This document shows positions 49,401 to 61,400 of a stretch of DNA of 64,000 nucleotides, piece by piece. This DNA is from Saturnia japonica. Lineage: Eukaryota; Arthropoda; Insecta; Lepidoptera; Saturniidae. The stretch's first letter is position 1, and the number at the start of each line of letters is the position of its first letter. The notes beneath the pieces were generated by a model that saw only the letters and a list, made by a program, of their open reading frames with translations, was not told where the DNA came from and did no database searches. The DNA is taken from assembly GCA_033032175.1 (NCBI GenBank), contig CM065325.1:4740930-4804929 (forward strand), written 5' to 3'. The translations under genes were made by a program, and so were the position numbers.

Positions 49401-52400
49401 GTTAGCTTGAAAGTGGGTAGGTTCGGAGGGTGCCATGACGTGAAAGTTCATGTCATCACATAACAGATCGAGTGTCCTCCCGTTATGGGAGTCACTCGAA
49501 CTGTTAATGTTAGTGTGACCACTGTTGAGGTCGCCTGCTATGATTACGGAGGGACCGAGTGAAAAAAGTGTCTCCAGATCGGACCGAAGGAGTCTTTTTG
49601 ACGGCGGTAAATACGCGGATACGATTATGATTGACGGATGGTCAGTCTTACCTATTCTACATATAGAGAGTTTCTTGTACGAGAAACACATCTAAATGAC
49701 GTTCTACAAGGAAGTTAGCTACGAGATCACGCTGAGGAGCTAAATTCCTATCATTAAAAAATGAAATGTTAAGTTCTTTTGGTCATCACTTATTCATTGA
49801 GGGACATTAGTTTTTCGGCTTCTTGGTCTAGACGTTTTTTGGTCTCTGATAGCCGTAGGAAATTCCAAATAGTCTTTACGTAACCGTGATCGTTGAGAGA
49901 GTCGAAGTATGCGACGACCTCTGGGACGCTGTGCGCTCGGAGCAGCAGGGCCACTAGGACATTTTCTGAAGTGGGAGCGCGCGGATTGAGGGCTTGGAGA
50001 GCCATAAGAGGCTGGGGTCAAAGGGCCAGATTCATAAGGGGCTGAGGTTTGGAGCAGGGGGTGGCCCATGGAACCCAAGGAGCTTGCATGGGCGGAGGGG
50101 GCACACGGGGTGCGGGAGCGGTGGCCATCGTAGCGCGAGAGGCACTCGGGGAGGCTCGGGAAGGCCTCCAATGAGAGCATAGGCTGGGGCAAACCCCAAG
50201 GGCGAGGAGCTTGGGCGCGAGGCGCTCTCTGAGGAAGAGGCTGCTTCGTTTGGCGGAGGCGCCTGGGGCGGGGGTCTTCAAGGCAACCACGATAGTTTGT
50301 CGGGTGACCCTCTTGGCCGCAGAGAACGCAGCTCGGCTCACCGGGAGTGTCTCGCTTGCGCGGGCATTCCCTAGTGGATTTGTCGTCCAGGCACTTCACG
50401 CACCTGGGACAGAGATAGCAATTATGGGCGGAGTGCCTGTATAACAGACAATTATGGCATTGCGTGGGGATGCGGTTTTTGTGCGGGTTCTCGACCGAGA
50501 TGCCTGAAAGGCCGCATACTGTAGGAACATTGAATATAGCTTGGCCCTCTGGAGACCTGTCTAGGATGGCTACGACCATCGGGTAGGGTCTTTTGTCCGG
50601 GCTGTACTTCCCGGACGAGGTATTGTTGTTCCCGGAGGGATTCGAGGACCGCCTCGGGGGCGATCACTTGAGAGACGCGGCGTATGACCACTCTGAGGAC
50701 CTTGTTCTCATCGAGGGTTTATGTTTTAATAACCTAGCTTTAGATTTGCCAGAAGCGCGGTTAGTTGACGGTAGCCGTCCGATGTGCTTACTGTGATCTG
50801 GATGCCCGTAGCGATACTACGGGCAGAAGTGTAGTGTATTTTTGCTCTTTTAATACGGTTTTTTAGATCCATCCAAGCTGATTTGTCTTGGACGGTTATG
50901 GGTGGGGGGGCGTTGTTTTTTCGTGATTGCAACCCGTTTAGCTGTCGCGGGGCGTACAAAAGAAGCAGGGGTGCGGGTGTCGATTTGATGATTTGATTTT
51001 TGTGATTTTGAGATGGTATTATAATCGCGGGCGGCGGTGCGTTTTTGCAGTTTTGTAACCGTGATAAAACCATCGTCCGGTGCGGTTGGTGACTCGTTGG
51101 GGATTGCCTGGTCTATAACTTCGGAAGTTGAACCCAGTTTGCGGGTGAGTTTGAATCTTCGAGTGGTAAGCACTAGAACGAGTTCGAGCTCTGGATTGTT
51201 GTTCGGGGGCACGTATAGGCGTGTCGGTACGCTTACGAGATGGAGTTTGCAAATTTGAGCGCGAATGGCGCAGTTTGTACCCTTTGGACAGAGTGTCTTC
51301 ATGGTGGGGAACGGCCGCTTCGGATGAAGAGTTTTGTCTCACCGGGGAGCGTTCCCTGTCTGGGTTATTCGCGCGAGTCTACTTGGCGGAGGGGGTCGGT
51401 CTGAGCGGGCGCGGCGGTGGCGGGCGTGGACACAGTGGGGTGTAGAGCCATATCGTCTCTACTTTGGTACTCGCTGTACACTTCGGGGCATTTCAGCTTC
51501 ATATAGGTGTAAACGCGTATGAGCTCGAGCTCGAGCTCGAGCTCCGCGGGTGAGCGTTGCCTCGCCATAACCGATAGTGGTTGGGAGGGCTGGGGTTTGA
51601 TTTTAAACAACCTCCCTGACTGTAGGATATTAGGGCGTGCCGTAGAAAAGTTAACGGGCTATACCGAGCCCGGCAAAGAGACTTGCGGGTCGAGTGTGCA
51701 ATGACCGCGCAGGATGGGTGTAGAACCTAACGTGGCCCTACGGGGAGTCCTAGCCGTCTCGAGGCAAAGAACGCAGACCGGTAAACCGGGGCTCCGACCT
51801 AACCGCACTCGAGGATAGGATGATAGGGATTGGGGTAAGGTGGGAAGGAGACAACCGGGGCTTAACTATGCAAAAAAGCAAAGGTTAAGATTCCCAGGCC
51901 CGTCCCGAGTTACCGTTTACCACTGAGGGAGGTAACCGGTGAGCGCTCGGGGCACGCTCCGTTTGTTGTCGTTAGCACCGTTAGGTATCCAACAAACGAC
52001 CACTAAGCGTGGATTTGTATGTTTTGAAACAGAACAATCGCACTGACAAGTGCGTTTTAATTTGCGATTTAAGTGCAGGTGCACTTAAAAGCAAAAGAGA
52101 AAGCGCGCCGCGTACCGAGGTACTCGCCGCACAACAATAGAGCCGTGCAGCTGCGCGATAAAAGAATAGAACCGTCAATGACTGTGTACTTAGAACCGAC
52201 AAGGCCTAAGACCGAATCCGTCGATCTAAGTTAATAAGTCGTAAAACGAATCCTAACCGAGCGCGAGCAGACACATCCACTCACGTTGACGATCGAAATC
52301 GGAATCTTCAATTAATTGCACTATGTATACTACAAATATGATGAGGCTATTATAATGATCTAGCCTGCATATATCCCGCTACTGGGAATGGTCATATTTC

Positions 52401-55400
52401 AATATTTATGCAGTATAACACCAGCTTATGCAGTACAAGTTGTCAATAATAAGAAACATTTCATTCTGTACTACCTTTCTAGAATCACGATAGCCTAAGA
52501 GAAAAATTACCACATAACTAGGTATCATCACAATATTTTCTTTCACTATTAGTAGTTAGTGTCGTTAATTTTTTATTTAAATTTAATTCATATTATTGAA
52601 TGTATGTGAAATATGAAAAAAAAAAAATGTTAATGTAAACAGTTCCACTCATTTGTGCGCGCAGCCCTATGTATGCGAAAAGCGTGTATAGATACAGTGA
52701 CTACGTATGCATGTCAAGGGATACAGTCAAGTACACAAAAGAATTCTAGTAGCTATTTTACTAATGTCGAAAATTTTTACATCTTATTTGTACAAATTTA
52801 AAATACATAAATCAACAGCTCAATTCGGTAAATGCATGTTTATTGAACTTATTATTCTGTATCACTACCACTAGAAATACCAAATAATGAGCTTTCTATT
52901 AATTTCATTATTTCCGTCACATACTGTTTAATTTTATGTAAAGCAATATATTTTTCAATTCCTCAAATATTTTCTATAGGGTTTACGATGATATGGTGGT
53001 AAACGTGTAAGGATTTTATAGTGTAGACGGTTATCCATAGTGCATATGCCAGGTATGGGCAACCTTTGACATGTTAAGGGCCAAACTTTAGCGTGCAAAT
53101 ACGTTCGCGGGCCGCGTTTAAAAGGACTTAGTGCATTTAAAGTAGTGATCATTTTTTTGCGATAGATATTAGACATGAGATAATACGACAATGTTATTAT
53201 AGCACAATTTGTTAAAATAACAAAATGAGATTAAAAAAAATGGTACATTATAATTATTAAATCGTTAAATTTGCAATTGTTACAAACTATGAAAGTTAAA
53301 TACACCGAAATCGATGAGACACTTCAGCTTGAATTTGGGAAACTAATCCATCGATATATGGATTAATTCCACTGATACAAAGACGTAAAGAATTTTCCAA
53401 ATTATCGTCAGTCCGGCTTGTGCGATGTGTTGATTTATTAACTTTCAGCAATGAAAAGAACTGTTCGCATTTGTAAGTACTGCGAAACGCACAAATCAAT
53501 ATTCTTGGGAATTTTCTAAGCTGCGGAAAATTGTCTTCTTCTAGGTATTTTTTTGTAGAAATCGCACAACTCAACTTCTTCAAATTTGGATTTTAGGAGT
53601 GAGTTTTCTTGAATCTCGATCAACTCCACTTGTAAGTGTATTGAAGCATTTTGTACATTTCATTTATTAGTAGCAAATAAACTGAAACAGTCTTCCATGT
53701 TTTTGAAGTCGCTAAATCTGTTCGAAAATTGTTCCGACAGTAACTTGAGTTCTTAAGCATATTGAGCTTAAGCAATATTTTCATACGCAGAGAGCGTGTT
53801 GATATGGTAACTATTACCAGACAGCATCTGTGACTCCCACAAGCGTAGTTTGATCTGAAACAAATCAAATCTGCTTTCAAATGGCTGTACAAATCATTTA
53901 CTAGCTGTCCTTGTTTTTGAAGTTTCAAATTTAAATCATTCAAATAGCCTGTAAGATCGACCAGAAATTATTCTATAGATCACATATCCATTTTGGGTCA
54001 CTTAATTCAGATAGCGGTTTATCTTTTATTTTCATAAAGTCTGTTATCTCATTTCTAAGCTCGTAAAACCGTTTCAACATTTTTCCTTTGCTCAGCCATC
54101 TGACTTCACAAAAATATGTTAAGTCGTTATATTCAGCTAATATTTCATCCAAAAACGCCTTGAACTGATGATGGCCCTCGGAGCTCTCGGGATCGAATAA
54201 AGTTGATGGTTTTTACTACCACATTCATAAAATGCTGGAGTCGAATGGACTTAGAACACAAGTTCTGTTGGTGGATAATGCAATGAAGGACTATCAAATC
54301 ATCTTTTTGCACATTTAATTCTGTTGCTTTTTCATTCAAAATTTCGATGAAACCTTTACGTAAGCCAACCATAGAAGGTGCCCCATCAGTGCATACTCCA
54401 ATTAATTTTGACCATGGCAAGCCAAAACTTGTGAATACCTTTTCAACTTCAATAAAAATATCCTCTCCTTCTAGCTCCTCCTTTTAGCGGCTGTAAAGCA
54501 AGCAATTCCTCAGTAACAGTGAACTCTTTATCAATAAATTCTCCTTCGGCAAATAGTTTTAATGCCTTTACTAGCTTTCACAACATTATCAAGCTGTGTT
54601 CTTTGTTTATGAAACATTTGTTGCGGTAAGCTTCTGGATTTTGTCTGTTCTTAATTATCCTGTGGCTCAAGTGAGTGCAACGTAGCATGCTTAGTTGAGT
54701 ACTGCCTCTTTATATTGAATTCTTTCATTACTGAAATGGATTCATTACACAGCACACAAATAGGCTTACCATTGTGCAAGGTAAAAAATAATTCTTCAGT
54801 CCATTTTTCTTAAAACTGGTGACCCTCTGTATCTACTTTTCGTTTCTTTCCACCAGCCATCATTTTTGTTTACTTTTCGTTCAATAAACTTAATAACAAA
54901 CTATAGTTAGTAACCACTCAAGATGCACACAAGGTCACAAAGCAAGTTGACGGCTCGAGCAGTTCGCTAGGATATCGCTTGTTCAAGTTATCTCAAATAG
55001 AACTGAACTAACGTTCGGGCCATCCACCCGCTTATTTAGGCAAAATGAAGGAATAATCTGGAATAAACTAGTTTAGAATAATTGAGAAGCAATAAATCTT
55101 TTGATGTGTCGACCGTGAGGCGGCAAACCTCAAAGAATTTGATCGAGCAAGCCGAGTGGCGGAGATTATCAATGCCTCGATGAAAATCCTTTGATGTTTG
55201 TCGCCTCACTGTCACTCCCGTGAATATAAGTGCCTAATGTAATATTTTTTAATTAGGTTTTTTCAAAATGTCTCGCGGGCCGGTTGTTGCCCATATATGG
55301 CATATGCTGTCGGCTGTGCCCCGTCATAGGTGCGCGCTTATAGGTTCAAGGCTAAACTTCGTTCCAACCTTATGTTCAACGACACAAGCATTTTTTAAAT

Positions 55401-58400
55401 TAGAATTTAGCGTTTTCATATTTGTGGTACGACGCATTACCAAGTACAACTACAGGTTAGGTTTAACATTTTCTCCTTCATTTTTATTACCTTCTGTACC
55501 TATAGAACAAAGCAATAAAACCACATGTTAATCGGAAGACTAAGTAGTACTGCCGTGTCATTGTCATACAATTAAAAACTGCATGTTTACTAGCTCACGC
55601 ACATAAAGGGCCTCGCGTAAAAATGAGTAGAAATCTATATCTGCCTATGTGTAAACCAAAGAACATCAGATTAAAATGAACTGATTTACTAATTCAACCA
55701 TTATGAAACTTCAACGAAGCCATAAAAATGTTATTTGTAAAGGATTTATATCAGTATTAAGAAGTTCACTTTGTTGCAGATATGTGATGCAAAGTTTTCT
55801 AGAAAAGATAATTTAATGGTGCATCTTCGCATACAACATATAAATAGAAATAATTATTTTTCATGCAAAAGATGCGATTTTCTTACAAAAAATTTTTCTA
55901 AGCTGGTGAACCATTGGCACAGGTATCATTCAGGTAATTATCTAAATACTTTTTATAAGTTGGTAATATAACTCTGTGTCATAATATCAATCTTAAAATA
56001 TGATATGAAGCTTTGGAACATATTGATTAATTAGAGTGAGATATACAATTGAGATCAAGATATTACAGTGTAAGATGAAATTTTTTGTCTAGTGTGTAAT
56101 GCCATTGACCTCTTATGGTACTAAGTCATGATGCTAAGATGGGCATCAAAAGAAAACTCAAGGTCACTCAAATTGCCATGAAAGAGATTATGCTTGGAAT
56201 ATCTCTACGTAATTTAATAAAAAATCACAAGATCTGTAGAAGAACCAAAGTCATACATACAGCCCTCCGATTTGCTAGACTTAATGGCAGTGGGCAGATC
56301 AATATACTCAGAATGGATGAACAATGTGGTCAAAAATGTTTTTAAATTATTCAACCTGACCCAGTAACCTCTTGGATCGACAATTGTTCTTTAAGCAGAC
56401 ATAATATTATAACAGCGTTTCGGTTACGTTCTGGACATTTACCGACAAACAAATTTGCTTTCATTGTGGGTAAAGCTCAATCTCCCAATTGCACTGCTTG
56501 TGGAGTTTTAGAGGACACTTACCATATTATAATAGAATGTACTCGTGGAAATATTTTCAGGAAACAGATTCAACTTAACTACACTTCTTATAATGTAAGT
56601 AACTGTAATAGTATGCTGGCCTTACCTATATCCGACGAGGCCATTAAATTATATAAACTTACTGGTTATATTATGAAACCTAGATAAATCTATGTAACAC
56701 AATAGGCACAATAGAGCGTCATGACCATTACGACGGCCAAGCTTTAAAACTTGGATTAAAAAAAATCTTTTTGACACCGCATTACCTTCTTATTATTATT
56801 TCTAGATACACCAGGCCAGTATGAATGCCATCATTGTGGGAAATCAACAGGCTCTAGAGCAGCGATGGCTAAACATTTAGAAATACATGGAGATAAGAAA
56901 TATTTCTGTGACGTGGTAATACTTTTTTTACATTCTTACAACTTTAGTAAACAAATTATAATTAATATTAACATAGACAAGTAAGCATAATGGTTAGATT
57001 TGATGTTTGTTTTATGTAGGAAGCTAAAGTGTATTTTAAAAGAAAACTAATGCTAACTCCTTTCAAATACAATAGTATAATTGTTATTTATACTAAAATG
57101 AGTGAAATGTGTGTTGTCATAGATGTTTCTTTCCCTAATGTACTATCAGGGCCCTCTTTACCCGGGGGTTCAAGGGGTGCGAGGAACCCGGGCGCAGAGT
57201 CCTAGGGGATGCAAGCCGACCGCCGTAACTCTTGATAGGTAACTACTAGCCACTACAACACTGAGTAACACTGTTGTCCACGAAAGTAGGTACAGAATGA
57301 AAATATAATGATAAAATGACACTATTCAAAAATATTCCAACTCAAAAGCCCGATAAATTGTTAGATGTATGATTCACCGGCCGACATGATTTTCCTTGTC
57401 CAAGATATAATTCATTTTTTCCACTGACTTTGTAGTGCTGATTACGAAATCATACCTAATTTTATCGTATCACATCAGAGTTTTTGTAAAATTAATATAT
57501 TCGCTATTTTTGATTTTTCAGTAAAAATAAATTGAATTATTGAGTTTTGGCACTCTTTCCTTGAATTAAGCGACCTCTCGTGAGAAATTATATTAGTTGG
57601 AACAGCGACACGCCCATTTAAAATGTGTTACATGGAAATAAGCCGTTATAGTTACTTTGGTTACAAACTTTTTACTGAAATCAGTATGATTATTCAAAAA
57701 AAATTGTTTACGTTTTACTTTTGGTATTTAATTAATGATTTGTGGTTGAAAAACTTCTAAAAAACATAATGTCTTCAAGAAAGTGTCATAATAGTCCAGA
57801 TACATTTTGTTACATTTGTGGAAACTATGACTTCAAAGCAAAAACTGAAAATTACTGAGTTTGTAGAAAATACCTATAATACTTATTTTGGCTTCAAAAT
57901 ACAACTAAAATCGTGGACTCCGCAGTTAGCTTGTACTATTTGTGTTGAACAATTAAGGCAGTAGACATATCGCAAGAGACAATCTCTACCTTTTGGTAGA
58001 CCCATGATTTGGAGAACGCAAGCTAATCGTATTGATGATTGTTATTTTTGCTGTACCAATGTGAAAGGTTTTAATGCTAAAAATAAAAATAAGATATGCA
58101 AATGTAACCTCAGTTACACGTCCCATTCCACACGGTCCAGAAACTCTAGTGCCCTTTCCAAGTTCAATATCTGATATCAGCTCAACATCATCAGAACAAA
58201 AAATTGGGGTGTAATATGAGTATAAAACTCCATTTTTTACATTCACATGTGGATTTTTTCCCTGATAATCTTGGTGATTATAGTGAAGAAAACAACTATT
58301 GAAACAAGGTACCAAGGTCGATGGAATGTAAATATGATGCCTGATTACTGCTGGTCTATAAAACGTGATATTATTGATGATTCGCATAAAAAAATTACAC

Positions 58401-61400
58401 CCATACGTAATTTATTCGCTAAACGTAAAGTAAAGATGTCACTCAAAATAGCCCTGTAGCAATTATTGTACTTGATATTTTCTTTGTAAGTTTTCAAATA
58501 TATGTATTTATAATATAATAATTGATTTTATCTTAAAAAATTTTAAATAAACGTTTTTTCCTTTTTGTAAAAAAACCTGATGTGATAGAGTAATTATGTA
58601 GGTTTTTTTTGTGTTCAAAATACTATAAATTAGCGATATGTTTCACTCAAATCAAAACAACGTTCAAAAAGTTTTCATTTGTCGTCCGGTGTTATCAGTA
58701 TTTTAGGGAAATAATGTAATTAATCCTTAAAAAATAAATTGCGTTTTTGGTTAAAACAGCGGAGGATGGCGGCGGCATGATAACTTTCGCACCCCGGCGC
58801 CGAATATACTTAAGAGGGCCCTGTCTACTATAATAAAAAAAATGATATTTTAAATGCTATATTTACGTGTTTATATATATTAAGAATTTGTATGCTATAA
58901 ATAACTTAATAAAGTGGTAAAAAAACATATGCTAATTATAATAGTAGTTGATATACAGAGTTATTGTCAACTCACCGTATTCCCGTTAGGAGGTGGTAGA
59001 GGTGACTATTTGCGATAATTTAAAGCCCCATATGCATTACGCAAAAGTGAACCATTTTTGAGTTATCATGTTTTTTACCTTTTTTGAAAATAAATACAAA
59101 TGCAACATGAAAAATATCTTTCAAAAAAGGATCAATTTAAATTTTTTTTTTTGTGATTTATATAAACGATTAAACACTGGTTATTTGTCAATATTAAAAC
59201 AATAATTATCGGTCCAAATTAAAAAATGTGAAACGAAAACAATATTATATTGAGATTTCTTTTCTCTAAAATGCTTTAAAAACAAAAAAAATGGTTTGTA
59301 ATTTGGCTTGCAGATTGTTTTAAAAACGTAACCGTTTCGTAGCCGTTCTTAGCTATCGAATAATGCATAACAAATAGAAACTTATTTCAAAGAAACTGAA
59401 AAAAATTGATCACAAGGGTAGGAGGCGGAAATTCATGTCCGAACTAAACTTAAGGTCGTTCTTTAAAATTTCCATAAAAGTAATTTAAAACAATATCCAA
59501 TGTAAATAAAACAAAAATTACAAGTTTAAAATAAAATTTAGAACTAGTAACAGTTTAGTACTAATAATAAGTAACAAATAAGACATTTTGTAATTTAGAC
59601 TAAATAAACTTCTTGCTCGTAGTGACTTTCCTTATTGCGTACGCAAAGTCGCATTATTTTTCTGAGTTGTGACTTAACTACCGAAGTAGCCAAATTATTC
59701 CGCATCGCATGTGCTGCGTTTGTAATTCTTGATTAGAGTTCTTCCCCAAACTACACAGGCGAGACGTCGTAAACTAGGGATTTCATGTGACCAGACATAG
59801 TCACCCCTATCCGCCGCTTAACGGGAAGACGGCGAATTACCAATAACCCTGTATAAAATGTATATGCCATGTTTAATTAACATACAAACCTTTCATTTAA
59901 TCGCTCTCATGGATTTGCTTCATTTGGTAAGTAAATATATGTTTGACATTGTAAGTGTTCTTTGCTTTAAATATCTTCTAGTGAAAACTGCTTCAGTTTT
60001 ATGTTGTTGAGATTCCACAAGAATTTCTTAGCTTTACTTAATAAATCTGCATTTTCTATGTCAAGTATTTTTAATCATACAAGTTGGTGATAGAAGTGAA
60101 TATTGATTTTTTTAATAGGGAAAACAAGGTAGGAATATGGAATGAAATTAATGATGTACTCGTAATAAGTGTATAATATTAACTTGAAGTACGATGCTTC
60201 TAAATCCATAGAACTACAGAAATATGTATCCAAAAATCATGTTTTCTTGTCATTAATTTATCTGCTAGTGCCCTCTTAACCGTCCTAACGGTCTACCGCA
60301 CACTGAAAGGCTCCAGCGCCCACAAGGGCTGTTGTCGCATCTTTAAGAAAGAAGGTTATAAAGAATTAGAAAAATTTACACATATTTTTTCAGTGCGGAT
60401 ACAGTACATTCACCATAGAGGTGATGCGGAGACACATTTTGACCCACGTGGACGATAAGCCTTTTAAATGCACACTCTGCAACCATTCGTATATTCAGCG
60501 TCTGCAGCTTCAAAAGCACATGGAGAAGCATACTGGGAATGTATGCACAAAGTGTGACAAGACTTTTTCATCTAGAGCAAGGTGCGTAATCTAATACTAT
60601 GTAATAAATCGCCACTTCCACTCGCTCGTGGAGGTGGCGCCTGTGCGATTTTTATCAATATGTAATTATTGGTTTTTCGTAAACGACTCTAAAAATTTGG
60701 ATGAAATATTGTATTTAAATGATGTTTTACTTTCAAGATTATCTAGATAGCTGTTTTTGAAATGAAAACTTCTATAGGAAGGTTTGGATAGGGAGTAAAT
60801 TCATGTAAGTCGTCATCGACATGGTCACGTGACGTGTAAACGATTATCAAAAAAATATTATATTTTATAAAGTTAGTATTTCTTATTTCAAATTATATTT
60901 GTATTTTCTTAATTCTATTATTAATATTAATAATAGTTAATTCTATTATTAATATTATTATTAATTCTATCATTAGAAGTTTAGGAAAAATATTTATAGT
61001 TTTAAGTTTTCACTTTTGTCGGCAGTCCTCATGACTGCTTTGAAATTATTATTTTTTATTTCAAGTAACTGGACTAATTCTGTCGCTCAGATACTAGCTG
61101 TTTAAATACTATAGGCGTAGGCCCCTTATTTCTATGTACTTTTAATATAGACTCATATTAATTTGAATTTTATAATGATTACTTAATTCAGTTTTATGCA
61201 TAACATTTGTTACAAAACCGAATGGGATACTATAAAGTGATCGACAGAGTAACTGTGCCTTTTTTTGCCGTACAGAATAATTCACACATTCTTCTTGTCA
61301 TACAATAATTAACATCATAATTCTGGATTTACATTATAGTCAACCAAAGAATAAATTGATCCTTTATGAAACATATGGGAATTTAAACTTGGTAAAAAAC

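Larger units (their letters stand above)
48150..52310 (-). mobile_element. jockey-clade LINE with its reverse transcriptase deleted, intron 2 of the zinc-finger gene
   Basis: The minus-strand order is a GC-rich 5' untranslated region (about 52310-51569), ORF1 gag (51568-49794), and ORF2 beginning near 49780. ORF2 has an endonuclease but passes directly into the C-terminal tail without a polymerase. A GC-rich 3' region follows (48716 to about 48150). GC content is strikingly higher than in the flanking intron. Ends are approximate; no target duplication was established. It lies antisense to the zinc-finger gene. Confidence 0.8.

Noticed and set aside
50018..51445. Plus-strand and alternative-frame open readings across the LINE ORF1 region
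   Set aside because: They are shadows of the minus-strand gag frames carrying the zinc knuckles.
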